Below are positions 11,334-23,868 of a stretch of 64,000 bases of DNA, piece after piece. The translations under genes and the position numbers were made by a program. Location of the stretch: assembly GCF_022829725.1 (NCBI RefSeq), contig NZ_JAKSYG010000099.1, positions 1 through 64,000 of the forward strand, read 5' to 3'. This DNA is from Methylobacterium sp. E-005 (GTDB taxonomy: Bacteria; Pseudomonadota; Alphaproteobacteria; Rhizobiales; Beijerinckiaceae). A model generated the notes under the pieces. It had not been told where the DNA came from. It was given only the letters and a program-made list of their open reading frames with translations, and searched no databases. Positions within the stretch are counted from its first letter, which is position 1; every line of letters begins with the position of its first letter.

Positions 11334-11427
11334 CGCTGCCGCGGCCCGGAGCCCTTCCGATGCGGAGGCGCTCCGTGTCCGCAGGGAATCGCGACCGACG
11401 CCCCCGTCCGCAGGAGCCCCGTACCGC

Positions 11428-12066
11428 TCACGCGTCGGTCCCCGGCGACCCCGAAATGGGTGACCGCGACAGGTCGTGGAGCCGCTCGCGAGCCCGGCTT
11501 ACCCTGCTCTTGACCGGGCCGACCCGGCCGCCGAGCCGCTGGGCCGCCGCCTCGTGGGTGTATCCCTCGACCCCGACCATGAGCGGCGCCTCGCAGTGCG
11601 GCTCGGGTATCGGGGCCGGTCTGGCACGAAGACCGGTGCGTGCGACCACGCCCTCCTGCGCCGGTCGCTCGGCTGATTGGCTGGCGTGCTCGCCGTCCGC
11701 GTCCTCGACCTCGCGCGTGTGCCTGCGCATCGCGGTGTGGAACTGGTTGCGCAGGATCGTGGACAGCCACGCACCCAGGTTTGTCCCCGGCCTGAAACGC
11801 TGGCCGTTCGCCCACGCCCTGAGCAGGGTCTCCTGAACGAGATCGTCCGTGCGCGCGACGTCCCCGCACAGCGCCATCGCGAAGGCACGCAAGGCCGGAA
11901 CGGAGGCGAGCAGGTCCTGGCGGAAGGTGGCATCCGGCAGCCATTGCCCGCTTCCGCTGGCCCAACCCGGGACCGGGTCGGCTGGGGCGGGGATGTCAGC
12001 GTCGTGAGGCTCCGGGCGTCCCCTCGACATCTCCGGAGACGGGTCCATGATGGCTGTGGCCGACAT
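11428..12066 (-). CDS. ECF (EcfG-like) RNA polymerase sigma factor
   Basis: The 212-aa frame contains a sigma-70 region 2 ([46 protein letters not shown]) typical of the EcfG/RpoE group, then region 4 with [14 protein letters not shown] and [12 protein letters not shown]. The linker and start of region 4 look degraded relative to relatives ([12 protein letters not shown] for [24 protein letters not shown] for LGCxVGTVKSR), so promoter recognition may be altered. The first ~45 residues are low complexity and the true start could be one of three ATGs. It starts 12 bases after the Cache-like gene. No anti-sigma (NepR-like) gene is seen here. Confidence 0.85.
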   Translation of the reverse strand: MSATAIMDPSPEMSRGRPEPHDADIPAPADPVPGWASGSGQWLPDATFRQDLLASVPALRAFAMALCGDVARTDDLVQETLLRAWANGQRFRPGTNLGAWLSTILRNQFHTAMRRHTREVEDADGEHASQSAERPAQEGVVARTGLRARPAPIPEPHCEAPLMVGVEGYTHEAAAQRLGGRVGPVKSRVSRARERLHDLSRSPISGSPGTDA

Positions 12067-12078
12067 GGTGCGGGTCCG

Positions 12079-12549
12079 TCATTGCGCCGAGGATGCCGTG
12101 GACAGCACACCGTCCCTGCTCACGTAGATGCGTGCACCGACGAATGCCGCGACGTCATCGATCCGCGTCTCCCGGACGTAGCTCCAACTCGCCCCCTCGG
12201 GAACGGAACCATCGACCCAGCCGCTCCCGAACCACTCCGCGATGTGCAGGCAAGCCTCCACGAACCTGTCGCCGCAGGCATCGACGATGGTCCGGGGAGC
12301 CCCGAACAGCACCCTGCCCCGCATGTCGATGACGAAGAGGTCAGGATCCTCTCCACGCCCTGCAGCATGCCATTTGTCGAGTAGGGCGAAGGCCCCCCGC
12401 CCCCGCTGCATGAGGACCTCGGCGATCCTGTCGACGAGGTCCTCGACCGCCGCCGGGTGAAGGGGCACCGTAGCGATGTCGTGCCCCGTGGGAGGCACGT
12501 TGCCGACCGCCGCCATGACGGCGAGACAGACAGGGACCATCTTGACCAT
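12079..12549 (-). CDS. Secreted single-Cache-like sensor protein
   Basis: A 156-aa protein with an N-terminal signal-like stretch (VCLAVMAAVG) and a body resembling single Cache domains of periplasmic sensors: AFALLDKWHA, LFVIDMRGRVLFGAP, FVEACLHIAEWFGSGWVD and VGARIYVSRDG. Stand-alone Cache proteins bind small ligands in the periplasm and hand the signal to partners. ATG 12549 has GGGAGAG at proper spacing. It is 12 bases upstream of the ECF sigma gene and probably cotranscribed with it and with the LOV kinase. Confidence 0.72.
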   Translation of the reverse strand: MVKMVPVCLAVMAAVGNVPPTGHDIATVPLHPAAVEDLVDRIAEVLMQRGRGAFALLDKWHAAGRGEDPDLFVIDMRGRVLFGAPRTIVDACGDRFVEACLHIAEWFGSGWVDGSVPEGASWSYVRETRIDDVAAFVGARIYVSRDGVLSTASSAQ

Positions 12550-12598
12550 CGCACGCTCTCCCGGTGGTGCCGCCCTTCGAGGATGCGCGAACCGCGCG

Positions 12599-12910
12599 TC
12601 AAACGGCGCGGCCGTCGCTGTTGGAGACCCTCACGTGAATTCGATTCGGCCCGTGCCTCGGCCGGCGGGATCCTCGGTTTGAAGACCCTTGCGCGCCGGA
12701 CACGCCGGGGGTGGCTCGGTTCCAGGGAAGCGGCCTGTGCGCCGCGATCCGGCCGCGCAGGCGCTTCAGCGCCTTGACGTACATCGCTGCCCGCAGCTGA
12801 CGCATAGGGGGCGACCCCGCCGTCGCCGGGTCGCGAAGCGCGCCCTCCGCGCCGTGGACGTACTGGTCCGCCTCATGGGGGTCCCTGCCCAACATCCCGT
12901 CGTCACCCAT
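12599..12910 (-). CDS. Hypothetical protein
   Basis: A 103-aa frame starting at ATG 12910, with GGAGG eight bases upstream. The first half (MGDDGMLGRDPHEADQYVHG..., AMYVKALKRLRG) looks like a folded helical protein. The second half is basic and low complexity. It would be the first gene of the leftward set hypothetical-Cache-ECF-LOV kinase. No family is recognised. Confidence 0.45.
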   Translation of the reverse strand: MGDDGMLGRDPHEADQYVHGAEGALRDPATAGSPPMRQLRAAMYVKALKRLRGRIAAHRPLPWNRATPGVSGAQGSSNRGSRRPRHGPNRIHVRVSNSDGRAV

Positions 12911-13302
12911 CGTCCCGACCTCCGACGATCCAGGGAAATCGTGATTCTGCCCTCCTGACCCATCGTGGCGGCGGCCGGGTGCCGCGGGGCCGAAGGGATC
13001 CCCGACACGTGTCTTGCCCCGCACGTCTTGCCCGACACGTCTTGCCCGACACGTTTTGGCGCCTCCGCAGAACGCCTCGGCGCACGCCTGGGATGCCCCG
13101 TTGCGAGAGACGCTGTCGTTCGGCAGGATGATCCCCGGTCTCGCCCCCAGGTCTCGTCCGGCTCGGTGACGCGTCCGGTTCGCCCTCCTGGTTCGACGCC
13201 GGCAAGCTAGGACGAAGGCGGCCGTGGCGCCATTAGACCGGCTGTCAGAGTTCCATGGTTGACGGACGTCATAGGCCGATCAAACGAGAGGTGACGCGCG
13301 AT
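12911..13302. other. Divergent intergenic region
   Basis: Sits between the leftward hypothetical/Cache/ECF/LOV set and the rightward LuxR-type regulator. A short direct repeat cluster (cacgtcttgcccgaca-like units) occurs at about 13005-13060. No gene is seen. Confidence 0.4.
13005..13055. repeat. Short tandem direct repeat
   Basis: The unit 'gacacgtcttgcccc/gacacg' recurs three to four times in a row (acacgtgtcttgccccgcacgtcttgcccgacacgtcttgcccgacacg). It lies in the gap between divergent transcription units and could be a regulator-binding array or simple slippage. Confidence 0.55.
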
Positions 13303-13983
13303 ATGCCAACGGCCAACGTGACTTGGAGCGAGGCTATCGTCGCCGACGACGACCCCTTCTTTCGCTTGGCACTGGCCAGCGTGCTCGCCGATCATTTCGG
13401 CGTCCGCCGGGTGCATCAGGTCGGCTCGCTCGACGACGCCCTGGAAGTCCTGGCGGAGAATCCCGCGGTCGACCTCGCCCTGTTCGACCTCGCAATGCCG
13501 GGCATGGCGAGCCCTGCAAACCTCGCCGCCGTGCGCGAATGCCATCCCGATACGACCACGGTGGTGGTCTCCGCCTCGATCCTGCGCGATGACGTCTTCC
13601 AGGCGCTGTACGCGGGCGTGCATGGCTTCATCCCGAAGGCCACAAGCGTCGAGGCACTCGTCCAAGCCCTCGGCATGGTCCGGGAGGGTTTCGTTTTCGT
13701 CCCATCCTTCGTCACGCGGACCGAGGCCATTCCGGCAGGCGGCCCCGGCGTCGGGATGGCCGGGCGGGTGACGACCGGCACCCTCACGCAGCGTCAGCGC
13801 CAGGTGCTCGACCTGATCGCGGCGGGCCAGTCCAACAAGGCGATCGCCCGCTCGCTCTCGCTCGGCGAGGGGACCGTGAAAGTCCATGTCACCGCTGTGC
13901 TGAGGGTTCTCGGCGTGCCGAACCGTGCCGCCGCCGCCGCCTGGGCCATCACCAACGGGGCCACTGCCCTGTCGCCGACATAG
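13303..13983 (+). CDS. LuxR/NarL-family response regulator
   Basis: A 226-aa response regulator: a receiver domain with the acidic pair in VADDDP and phospho-acceptor Asp62 (LFDLAMPG), Lys in FIPKATS, and a C-terminal LuxR HTH (LTQRQRQVLDLIAAGQSNKAIARSL, GEGTVKVHVTAVLRVL). The start at 13303 is chosen for its GAGAGG site; the in-frame ATG at 13255 lacks one. It is divergent from the ECF/LOV-kinase set and is a reasonable output partner for the LOV kinase, though this pairing is inference. Confidence 0.9.
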   Translation: MPTANVTWSEAIVADDDPFFRLALASVLADHFGVRRVHQVGSLDDALEVLAENPAVDLALFDLAMPGMASPANLAAVRECHPDTTTVVVSASILRDDVFQALYAGVHGFIPKATSVEALVQALGMVREGFVFVPSFVTRTEAIPAGGPGVGMAGRVTTGTLTQRQRQVLDLIAAGQSNKAIARSLSLGEGTVKVHVTAVLRVLGVPNRAAAAAWAITNGATALSPT

Positions 13984-14099
13984 GTCGATCGGTCTATCGG
14001 GGCAGTTTTCACCTCGTCCGTTCGGACGACCGCCCTGTGGACGAAGTGACACGCCTTCGCGGCCATGGCGTAGTGTGACGATTGTCCTTGCGGGGGTGG

Positions 14100-14515
14100 G
14101 GCGGGACCCCGCACCAGCTCCGCCCCTCGGAAGCACCCGAGAGGGTGTCGAAGCCTCCTCTGCCCTCGATCCACGTTTTGCCCATCAGGCCGTCGCCGGC
14201 GCTGCCGCAAAGGACCGTCGCCGCGCCCGGCGAAAACCTCGACCGGATCCGTCGCGTGCGTGATGAAGTCCTGGCCGCCGCCGAACAGGATGTCGAGGCG
14301 GGGGCCGCTGGAGCGGGCATCGTTGCCCCGCCGCCCCGGATGAACGCGTCGCCGAACGGATCCTCGATCACGTCGTCGCCCCCGCAGATCTGGTCCGACT
14401 CGATCCCACCGCTGAGAGTGTCGCCACCGTCGCCCCAGAGGGTATCGATGCCCTTGTCGCCGCACGGGCGGTCGCTGCCCGCGGTGCCACCGAGCACGAC
14501 GTGCTCGCCGCGTTG
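14100..14515 (-). pseudogene. RTX (hemolysin-type Ca-binding) repeat protein remnant
   Basis: Leftward segments in two frames show degenerate glycine/aspartate repeats: GIDTLWGDGGDTLSGG, QICGGDDVIEDPFGDAFIRGG, then a shift to DILFGGGQDFITHATDPVEVFAG, then back to GLMGKTWIEGRGGFDTLSG. These resemble the RTX repeats of large bacterial haem-peroxidase/hemolysin-type exoproteins. Two compensating frameshifts and the absence of any larger reading frame show it is a fossil. Confidence 0.7.
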
Positions 14516-15002
14516 GCATGCCGCTCGGTTCGAGGGAGTCGCTGATCGATGGCCCATTGAGCATGTCCTGGACATGAGCAGAGGGGCGACTTCGCCCGTC
14601 CGAGCGTCCGGTCACGGGCAAAGACATCATGCCCGGGTCAAGGCGCAACAGCGGAGAAATCAGCTGACGATACCCTGAAAAACATCTGCGCCTGTAGATT
14701 TTTTCTGCGCCTCTGAGCCGGAATCACAGTCTCAAACCCGTCGACGCTGTCTCCGGACCGACTTTCGGAGCAGGTATCCCGTCATGGCGGACGTCTCGCG
14801 CCCGCAATAGAAAAAATGAATCTCTGCGGCTGGCTGGAGATGCGTCAATAATAGCACTTCGTCGGCGCTACTCTTGTTGAGTAGTATATCGGAGAATGTC
14901 GGCCCGGAGGCCGTAACCCGGTACCACTACGGTGGCTCGGGGAAGCGGTCCGGCGATGGGGATCAACCCCTCTCGGATGCCCCCGGAGCGTTGGGAGGAG
15001 CG
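14516..15002. other. Intergenic upstream of the CHASE kinase
   Basis: No gene seen. The AT-richer part at about 14680-14890 is the likely promoter region of the large kinase. Confidence 0.4.
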
Positions 15003-18833
<3,831 letters not shown>

Positions 18834-19218
18834 CTGCTTTCGAGCCCCTCCTGCCGTCAGCCCGAGGCTGCCGAGCGGCCAGAGCCTGTCACAGATCGTC
18901 GAAAGATTGGCGCAGGCAGCGTCTTCCCGGTCGAAGTGTCTGCCCTTTCATCTCTGACTCTCGAAATGCACCAGATTCTGGCAGGTACTATGTCACTCGA
19001 CGTCAAAAGCCAGTTCGACGCGGTGGCCCATCGTTGCCGATCGCCTGAGCGGGGTCTTCGAGACGCGCGAATGCCGAAGAGGCAATGACTGGTCAAGTGC
19101 ATCGCTTTTGGGGCCAGCAGTATAGGGGGAACCAGTCTTTTAAGTACTGAAAACAAGGTTTATGACATGGGACTTGCCATGACCGATGCGCCATTGCCGG
19201 AGTGGGAGGAAGAACGGG
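18834..19218. other. Intergenic
   Basis: About 385 bases between two rightward sensory genes with no recognisable gene; likely holds the promoter of the PAS-XRE regulator. Confidence 0.4.
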
Positions 19219-20319
19219 ATGCCCACACGCGCGCTGATGCGTCCGCAGGCGATGCGGGAGGAGGGCTTGGTCGCGCGCGCCTTCTCCTCGCGCCACTTCC
19301 TCAAGCTCATCGAGGACACCGGCAAGGTCGGCTTCTGGTCGGCGGACCTTCGTGCCGAGCGTCTCGATGCCTCGCCGGGCCTGTATCGCATCCTGGGATT
19401 GGACCCCGCTTCCGAGGTCACCTTCGCGCTCGGCCTCGCCATGATCCACCCGGAGGACCGCGCCGAACATGGCGACCAGATCGCGCTGCTGCGCAGCGGC
19501 CAGCCGATCAACCGCGAGTTTCGCATCGTCCGGCCTGACCGGACCCAGCGGTGGGTCCTCCACCAAGCCGAGGTGATCATCGGGACGAACGGACGTCCGG
19601 ATCACGGCATGGGGGTGGTCTTCGACGTCACGATGCAGCACGAGGCCATGAATGCGCTGATGCAGCGCCACGACCGCCTGAACGCCTTGATCGCCGCAAC
19701 GGCCGCCGTCCTATGGGGGACCCAGGCCAACGGCGAGCCCACCGAGATGGCTCAGTGGATGGCTTTGACAGGCCAGAGTTTCGCCGACATCCAGGGTCTT
19801 GGCTGGATGAACGCCATCCATCCGGAGAATCGTCCGCGCACACGGGCAGCCTGGACGACCGCGGTCGAGCATTCGGCAGCCTACAACACGGATTACCGCA
19901 TTCTGTGCAAGGATGGCATCTACCGGTGGTTCAATGCCCGGGGCGTACCCGTCTTGAACAGAGACGGCTCGGTGCGCGAGTGGATCGGGGTCTGCCTGAC
20001 CATCCCGGGCCGCAGCCGCTTCGGCGCCCTTGCGCCCGAGCCGTCCCGGCCGGCGCCGGCGGCCGCGCGGCCGGAGCCGGTTGAGGATGTCCTGATCCCG
20101 AGCCAGATCCGGGCCGCGCGCGCGATCGTGGGCCTGTCGAAGGATGAACTCGCCAAATTGTCAGACGTCTCGGTTTCCACCTTGAACCGGCTGGAGGACG
20201 ATCGCTCCGCCATCCGCCCACGACACGACACGCTTCTTACCGTGCGTCGTGCCCTGGAGCAGGCGGGTGTGGAATTCACGTTCGAGGCCGGAGCCAAGCC
20301 CGGCGTGCGCGAAGCCTGA
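19219..20319 (+). CDS. PAS-PAS-XRE one-component transcription regulator
   Basis: A 366-aa cytoplasmic protein. Two PAS_3-type domains are seen (residues ~25-140 with GLYRILGLDP, MIHPEDRAEH, RWVLHQ; and ~145-265 with GLGWMNAIHPENRPR and YRWFNARG). A proline/alanine linker leads to a C-terminal XRE/Cro HTH (IRAARAIVGLSKDELAKLSDVSVSTLNRLED). The PAS pair presumably senses a ligand or redox state and controls DNA binding directly, without phosphorylation. The ATG at 19219 has GGGAGGA eight bases upstream. PAS domains fused to an XRE-type HTH are uncommon relative to PAS-kinase fusions. Confidence 0.88.
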   Translation: MPTRALMRPQAMREEGLVARAFSSRHFLKLIEDTGKVGFWSADLRAERLDASPGLYRILGLDPASEVTFALGLAMIHPEDRAEHGDQIALLRSGQPINREFRIVRPDRTQRWVLHQAEVIIGTNGRPDHGMGVVFDVTMQHEAMNALMQRHDRLNALIAATAAVLWGTQANGEPTEMAQWMALTGQSFADIQGLGWMNAIHPENRPRTRAAWTTAVEHSAAYNTDYRILCKDGIYRWFNARGVPVLNRDGSVREWIGVCLTIPGRSRFGALAPEPSRPAPAAARPEPVEDVLIPSQIRAARAIVGLSKDELAKLSDVSVSTLNRLEDDRSAIRPRHDTLLTVRRALEQAGVEFTFEAGAKPGVREA

Positions 20320-20370
20320 AAGCGCACCCGATGGCGCGTTCCCTGTCGCTCCATCGGCACCGTTTTGCCG

Positions 20371-20688
20371 TCAGGCCTCCGGCAGAGCGCGCGGCGATGC
20401 GTCTGCGAACCGCAACACGATCTGAGCAGCCCGTCTGACCCTTGCGACGGCATCGAGAAGCCGCAACGCCGTCGGGTCGTCCCCCGATAAATGTGCCGCG
20501 GCACACGGGAGCACGTCCTCAAGCTCCCGCACCGAACGAAGCAGCGCGTCCGACAGGCACGAGATCTGTGCCTGTCGCGGGCCGAGGTCGATACCGCTTC
20601 GGGACGCGGTCTCCAGGGCCAGATAGAGGCGCCGGACACCGTCAGGCGAAAACTTGAGGGGTAGGACGAAGATGTCTGCCATCGTCAC
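20371..20688 (-). CDS. Hypothetical protein linked to chemoreceptor
   Basis: A 105-aa, mostly helical protein (YLALETASRSGIDLGPRQAQIS, LLRSVRELEDVLP, ARVRRAAQIVLRFADAS). It begins three bases after the stop of the chemoreceptor gene, so the two are almost certainly cotranscribed. The start could be ATG 20688 or the internal ATG at 20682. No family recognised; an accessory chemotaxis role is inference. Confidence 0.65.
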   Translation of the reverse strand: MTMADIFVLPLKFSPDGVRRLYLALETASRSGIDLGPRQAQISCLSDALLRSVRELEDVLPCAAAHLSGDDPTALRLLDAVARVRRAAQIVLRFADASPRALPEA

Positions 20689-20691
20689 AGC

Positions 20692-22704
20692 CTACGCGGC
20701 GCGTATCTTGGACAGGAAGCGGGCGACCTCGCCGCCGAGGTGCTCGGATTGCTGCGACAGGTCCGAGGCTGCAGTCAGCACCTGCGAGGCTGCAGCACCC
20801 GTCTCTTCGGCTGCGGTCGCCACGCCGGCAACGTTGCTCGTGACTTCCTCGGTCCCCATCGCGGCCTCCGTCACGTTGCGCACGATCTCCTGCGTCGCCG
20901 CGCCCTGCTGCTGGACCGCAATGGCAATCGAGGACGCGACGCTGTTGATCTCCTGGATGCGGCGTCGAATGCTGTCGATCGCGCCGACGGCGCTGCCGGT
21001 CGCGCCTTGGATGCGCCCGATCTGATTCGTGATGTCCTCCGTCGCCCGGGCGGTCTGGCCCGCCAGTTCCTTCACCTCGGCGGCCACAACCGCGAAGCCG
21101 CGCCCTGCCTCGCCGGCCCGGGCTGCCTCGATGGTGGCATTTAGCGCCAGCAGGTTCGTCTGGCTCGCGATAGCCGAGATCATCGCGACCACATCCCCGA
21201 TCTTGCGCACAGCCTCGCTGAGCTCCTGGACCAGCGCCGCCGTCTCGTCGGCCTCTTGCACCGCTTGACCGGCCAGATCCTCGGACCCGGAGACCTGCCG
21301 GCCGATCTCGCTGACCGAGGCCCCCAGTTCCTCTGCCGCTGCCGCCACAGTGGCAACGTTGGCGGCGGCCTGATTGGCGGCCGCCGCGACTGTCGTGGAT
21401 TGCCGCGCGGTCTCGGTCGCGATGCCCGACATGCTCGAGGCGGTCGCTTGCAATTCAGTCGCCGCGGACGCCACAGAGCCCAGGACCGCGCCGACCGTCT
21501 GCTCGAAACTGTCCGCCAAACGCGCGAGCTCGGCCTTGTGCCGTGCCTCGGCCTCGGCCCTCTCCCGGGCGGCCTCCTCCTCGATGCGGCGGACCCGCTC
21601 GCGCTGCTCGACCTGCGCGGTGACGTCGATGGCGAACTTCGTGACCTGAACGGGCCGGCCGTCCGCGTCCAGGACCGGATTGTAGCTTGCCTCAATCCAA
21701 ACTTCCCGGCCGCCCTTGCCGAGGCGGCGAAACTGCCCGGCTTGGTATTCGCCCCGCCGCAGCGCTTCCCAAAAACGCGCGTACTCCGCGCTTGCACGGT
21801 ATGCGGGGTCGACGAACAGGCCGTGGTGCTGCCCAACGACCTCCGCGGCCGTATAGCCGACCGCGTTCAGGAAGTTCGCGTTGGCCTCCAAGACACGCCC
21901 ATCGAGGTCGAAGCTGATCACCGCCTGCGATTTGCGGATGGCGTCGACCTGGCCTCTGAGCGCGGCGGTCTCGACGGTCTGGGCGGTGATGTCGGTGGCG
22001 TACTTGATGACCTTGGCGACCTGTCCGGACTCGTCGCGGATCGGATTGTAGGAGCCTTTGATCCAGACCGACTTGCCGCTCTTGGTGATGCGCTTGAAAG
22101 CGGCGATCTCGGCTCGGCCGGCGCGTAGCCCGTCCCAGAAGGCGGCGTAGTCGCGGCTGTCACGGTAGGCGGGCTCGACGAAGATGCCGTGGTGGCGCCC
22201 CCGCAGATCGTCCAGACGATAGCCCATGAGGTCGAGGAAGGTTGCATTGGCCGACACGATGGTGCCGTCGGGCAGGAATTCGATAAATGCCTGCACGGCC
22301 TCGACCGCGGCAAGGCGGCGTCCTTGCTCCTCGCGTTCCAGACGCGCAGCGGCGTCAGCCCATTCCAGGATGTAGCCGGCGAGCCTGTCGCCGCTGAGGA
22401 GGGGCGTCACGACAACGTCGACGCGGTATTCGCCAAGTAATGCGGTCACGGCGTGGCGCAGTCCGGATTGCGGCACAAGGCTTCGGTTTCCCGCATCGCG
22501 GCAGAGGTGATCGATGTGGCGATGCCCATGGCTTCCCCGGGCTGCGGGGAGAACGCAGGCGCACCGCTCCAGCAACTCGCTCATGGCCCGGTTCGTCGCG
22601 GTGATGAGCCCGCAGGCGTCGAGTGTCATCACCGGCGTGCTGAGGGCTTCAAGGGTCGTCGCGGCGGCTTTGACCTTGTGACGGTCGCGCCAGAGATCGA
22701 GCAT
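20692..22704 (-). CDS. Soluble PAS-containing methyl-accepting chemotaxis protein
   Basis: A 670-aa chemoreceptor without a convincing transmembrane segment. An N-terminal degenerate PAS is followed by two near-duplicate Aer-like PAS domains ([42 protein letters not shown]), each with the conserved KxGxxVWIxxSYNP block. The MCP signalling domain follows, with its tip [26 protein letters not shown]. It likely senses redox state or energy through PAS cofactors in the cytoplasm and signals via CheW/CheA; no che genes are in the window. The two PAS domains look like an internal duplication. Confidence 0.93.
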   Translation of the reverse strand: MLDLWRDRHKVKAAATTLEALSTPVMTLDACGLITATNRAMSELLERCACVLPAARGSHGHRHIDHLCRDAGNRSLVPQSGLRHAVTALLGEYRVDVVVTPLLSGDRLAGYILEWADAAARLEREEQGRRLAAVEAVQAFIEFLPDGTIVSANATFLDLMGYRLDDLRGRHHGIFVEPAYRDSRDYAAFWDGLRAGRAEIAAFKRITKSGKSVWIKGSYNPIRDESGQVAKVIKYATDITAQTVETAALRGQVDAIRKSQAVISFDLDGRVLEANANFLNAVGYTAAEVVGQHHGLFVDPAYRASAEYARFWEALRRGEYQAGQFRRLGKGGREVWIEASYNPVLDADGRPVQVTKFAIDVTAQVEQRERVRRIEEEAARERAEAEARHKAELARLADSFEQTVGAVLGSVASAATELQATASSMSGIATETARQSTTVAAAANQAAANVATVAAAAEELGASVSEIGRQVSGSEDLAGQAVQEADETAALVQELSEAVRKIGDVVAMISAIASQTNLLALNATIEAARAGEAGRGFAVVAAEVKELAGQTARATEDITNQIGRIQGATGSAVGAIDSIRRRIQEINSVASSIAIAVQQQGAATQEIVRNVTEAAMGTEEVTSNVAGVATAAEETGAAASQVLTAASDLSQQSEHLGGEVARFLSKIRAA

Positions 22705-23241
22705 GAGTGTCTCCGTTCAGTCTCAGGGGGGCACGGAGCCGAGATAACTTGTCATGGCGCCCGAGCGAGTTCCATAGCTTGGGCTCTGCCACTTGCGATT
22801 GTCTGAATTCAACCAGTGGCCTGCTCGATGAAAAGCGTCATTCGCTCTCTTAATTGGTTAATATTGGCTGATTTATTGATATAAACCTGGGAAATGGAAT
22901 GAAATATGGCATGGTGCTTGTCGACACAGTGAGGGTGTTCGCCGAGCCGCTCGATCCGGCGATCGCCGGGACATGGCGGCGCTCACCCGGGCGAGGGCGT
23001 AGGTCGATGCGGCGATGCGCCAAGTTCGTGAGGCGGTCCGCGCTGCCGGCGGAACACGCGCCGGGCCTGTCGAACCAAGACCGGATGCATCACGGCTGGA
23101 GCTGCGATCACGGTCCTGTCCGCTCGATGTCTCGGCTGCTCAGAAGCCGGGAGTCTCAAGCCGACCCCGAGCAGGCATCCCGCTTCCGACCCGACGCAGC
23201 CGCCCGGATCGCCATCGGCGCTTCTCCGAAGCGGTCATTCG
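22705..23241. other. Intergenic, no gene recognised
   Basis: Contains the AT-rich promoter region of the chemoreceptor (about 22790-22900). The rightward frames over 22899-23402 look GC-driven and overlap the DUF1289 gene in antisense. Confidence 0.4.
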
Positions 23242-23490
23242 TCAGCCCTCCGGCAACAGCGGCGCGGGGCGGGTATCGGCCTTGCTCAGCGACAGATCCG
23301 ATGTCTGTTTCGCGGATGAGAGGCGACACTGCGCGACCCGACGCGGCAGCTCCCGCAGGAGGGCGGAGCGTCGGTAGGGCGAGAGCGTCCGCCACGCCTT
23401 GATCTCCGGGACGGTCCGACCGCAGCCCACGCACCATCCCGTTCGCCCATCCCACCGACACACCCCGACGCAGGGGTCATCCTTCTTCAT
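23242..23490 (-). CDS. DUF1289 family protein
   Basis: An 82-aa protein whose first 50 residues are a DUF1289 domain: PCVGVCRWDG, GWCVGCGRTVPEIKAW and YRRSALLRELPRR. The four conserved cysteines (CxxxC...CxxC) suggest metal or Fe-S binding. Function is unknown; the family is widespread in proteobacteria. It is divergent from rcnR, with the operator palindrome 47 bases upstream of its start, so it may share metal regulation. Confidence 0.85.
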   Translation of the reverse strand: MKKDDPCVGVCRWDGRTGWCVGCGRTVPEIKAWRTLSPYRRSALLRELPRRVAQCRLSSAKQTSDLSLSKADTRPAPLLPEG

Positions 23491-23536
23491 GGTAGGAGGC
23501 CTTTCCAGCTCTGCGGCGATACCCGCACTGGACGAA

Positions 23537-23557
23537 ATATAGGGTACCCCCCTATAT
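23537..23557. promoter_or_regulatory. RcnR/CsoR-family operator palindrome
   Basis: The 21-base sequence ATATAGGGTACCCCCCTATAT is symmetric at all positions except the two either side of its centre. It has the AT-flanked G/C-tract structure of RcnR/CsoR-family operators. It lies 23 bases upstream of the rcnR start and between divergent genes, the expected place for autoregulation and control of rcnA. Confidence 0.8.
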
Positions 23558-23580
23558 GATCAAAAGCGGAAGGACCCGCG

Positions 23581-23859
23581 ATGTCTCACACCGTTAAGGA
23601 CAAGACCAAGCTGCTGGCGCGGGTGCGCCGGATCAAGGGGCAGGCTGAAGCCGTCGAGCGGGCCCTGGAGGCCGAGATCGGCTGCACGGATGTTCTGATG
23701 CTGGTCGCCTCGATGCGTGGGGCCATCAACGGACTGACCGCCGAGCTGATGGAAGACCACATCCGCCACCACGTCGTGAACCCGGACGCCGAGCCGGACG
23801 CCGACCGCGCCAAGGGTGCTGCCGAGCTGATCGAGGTGGTGCGGACCTATCTCAAGTGA
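23581..23859 (+). CDS. rcnR: RcnR-type Ni/Co-sensing repressor (CsoR/RcnR/FrmR family)
   Basis: A 92-aa all-helical metalloregulator. It keeps the RcnR metal-ligand set: His3 (MSHT), Cys35, His60 and His64 (EDHIRHHV). FrmR-type formaldehyde sensors instead have Glu64, so a nickel/cobalt sensor is favoured. The helix segments RRIKGQAEAVERAL and RGAINGLTAELMEDH are family hallmarks. The apo form should bind the palindrome at 23537-23557 and be released by metal. It starts after GGAAGGA and ends 9 bases before the efflux gene. Confidence 0.92.
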   Translation: MSHTVKDKTKLLARVRRIKGQAEAVERALEAEIGCTDVLMLVASMRGAINGLTAELMEDHIRHHVVNPDAEPDADRAKGAAELIEVVRTYLK

Positions 23860-23868
23860 CGAGACCAG

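Noticed and set aside
22899..23402. Rightward open frame of 167 codons upstream of rcnR
   Set aside because: No recognisable domain, overlaps the DUF1289 gene in antisense, and amino-acid use looks random.
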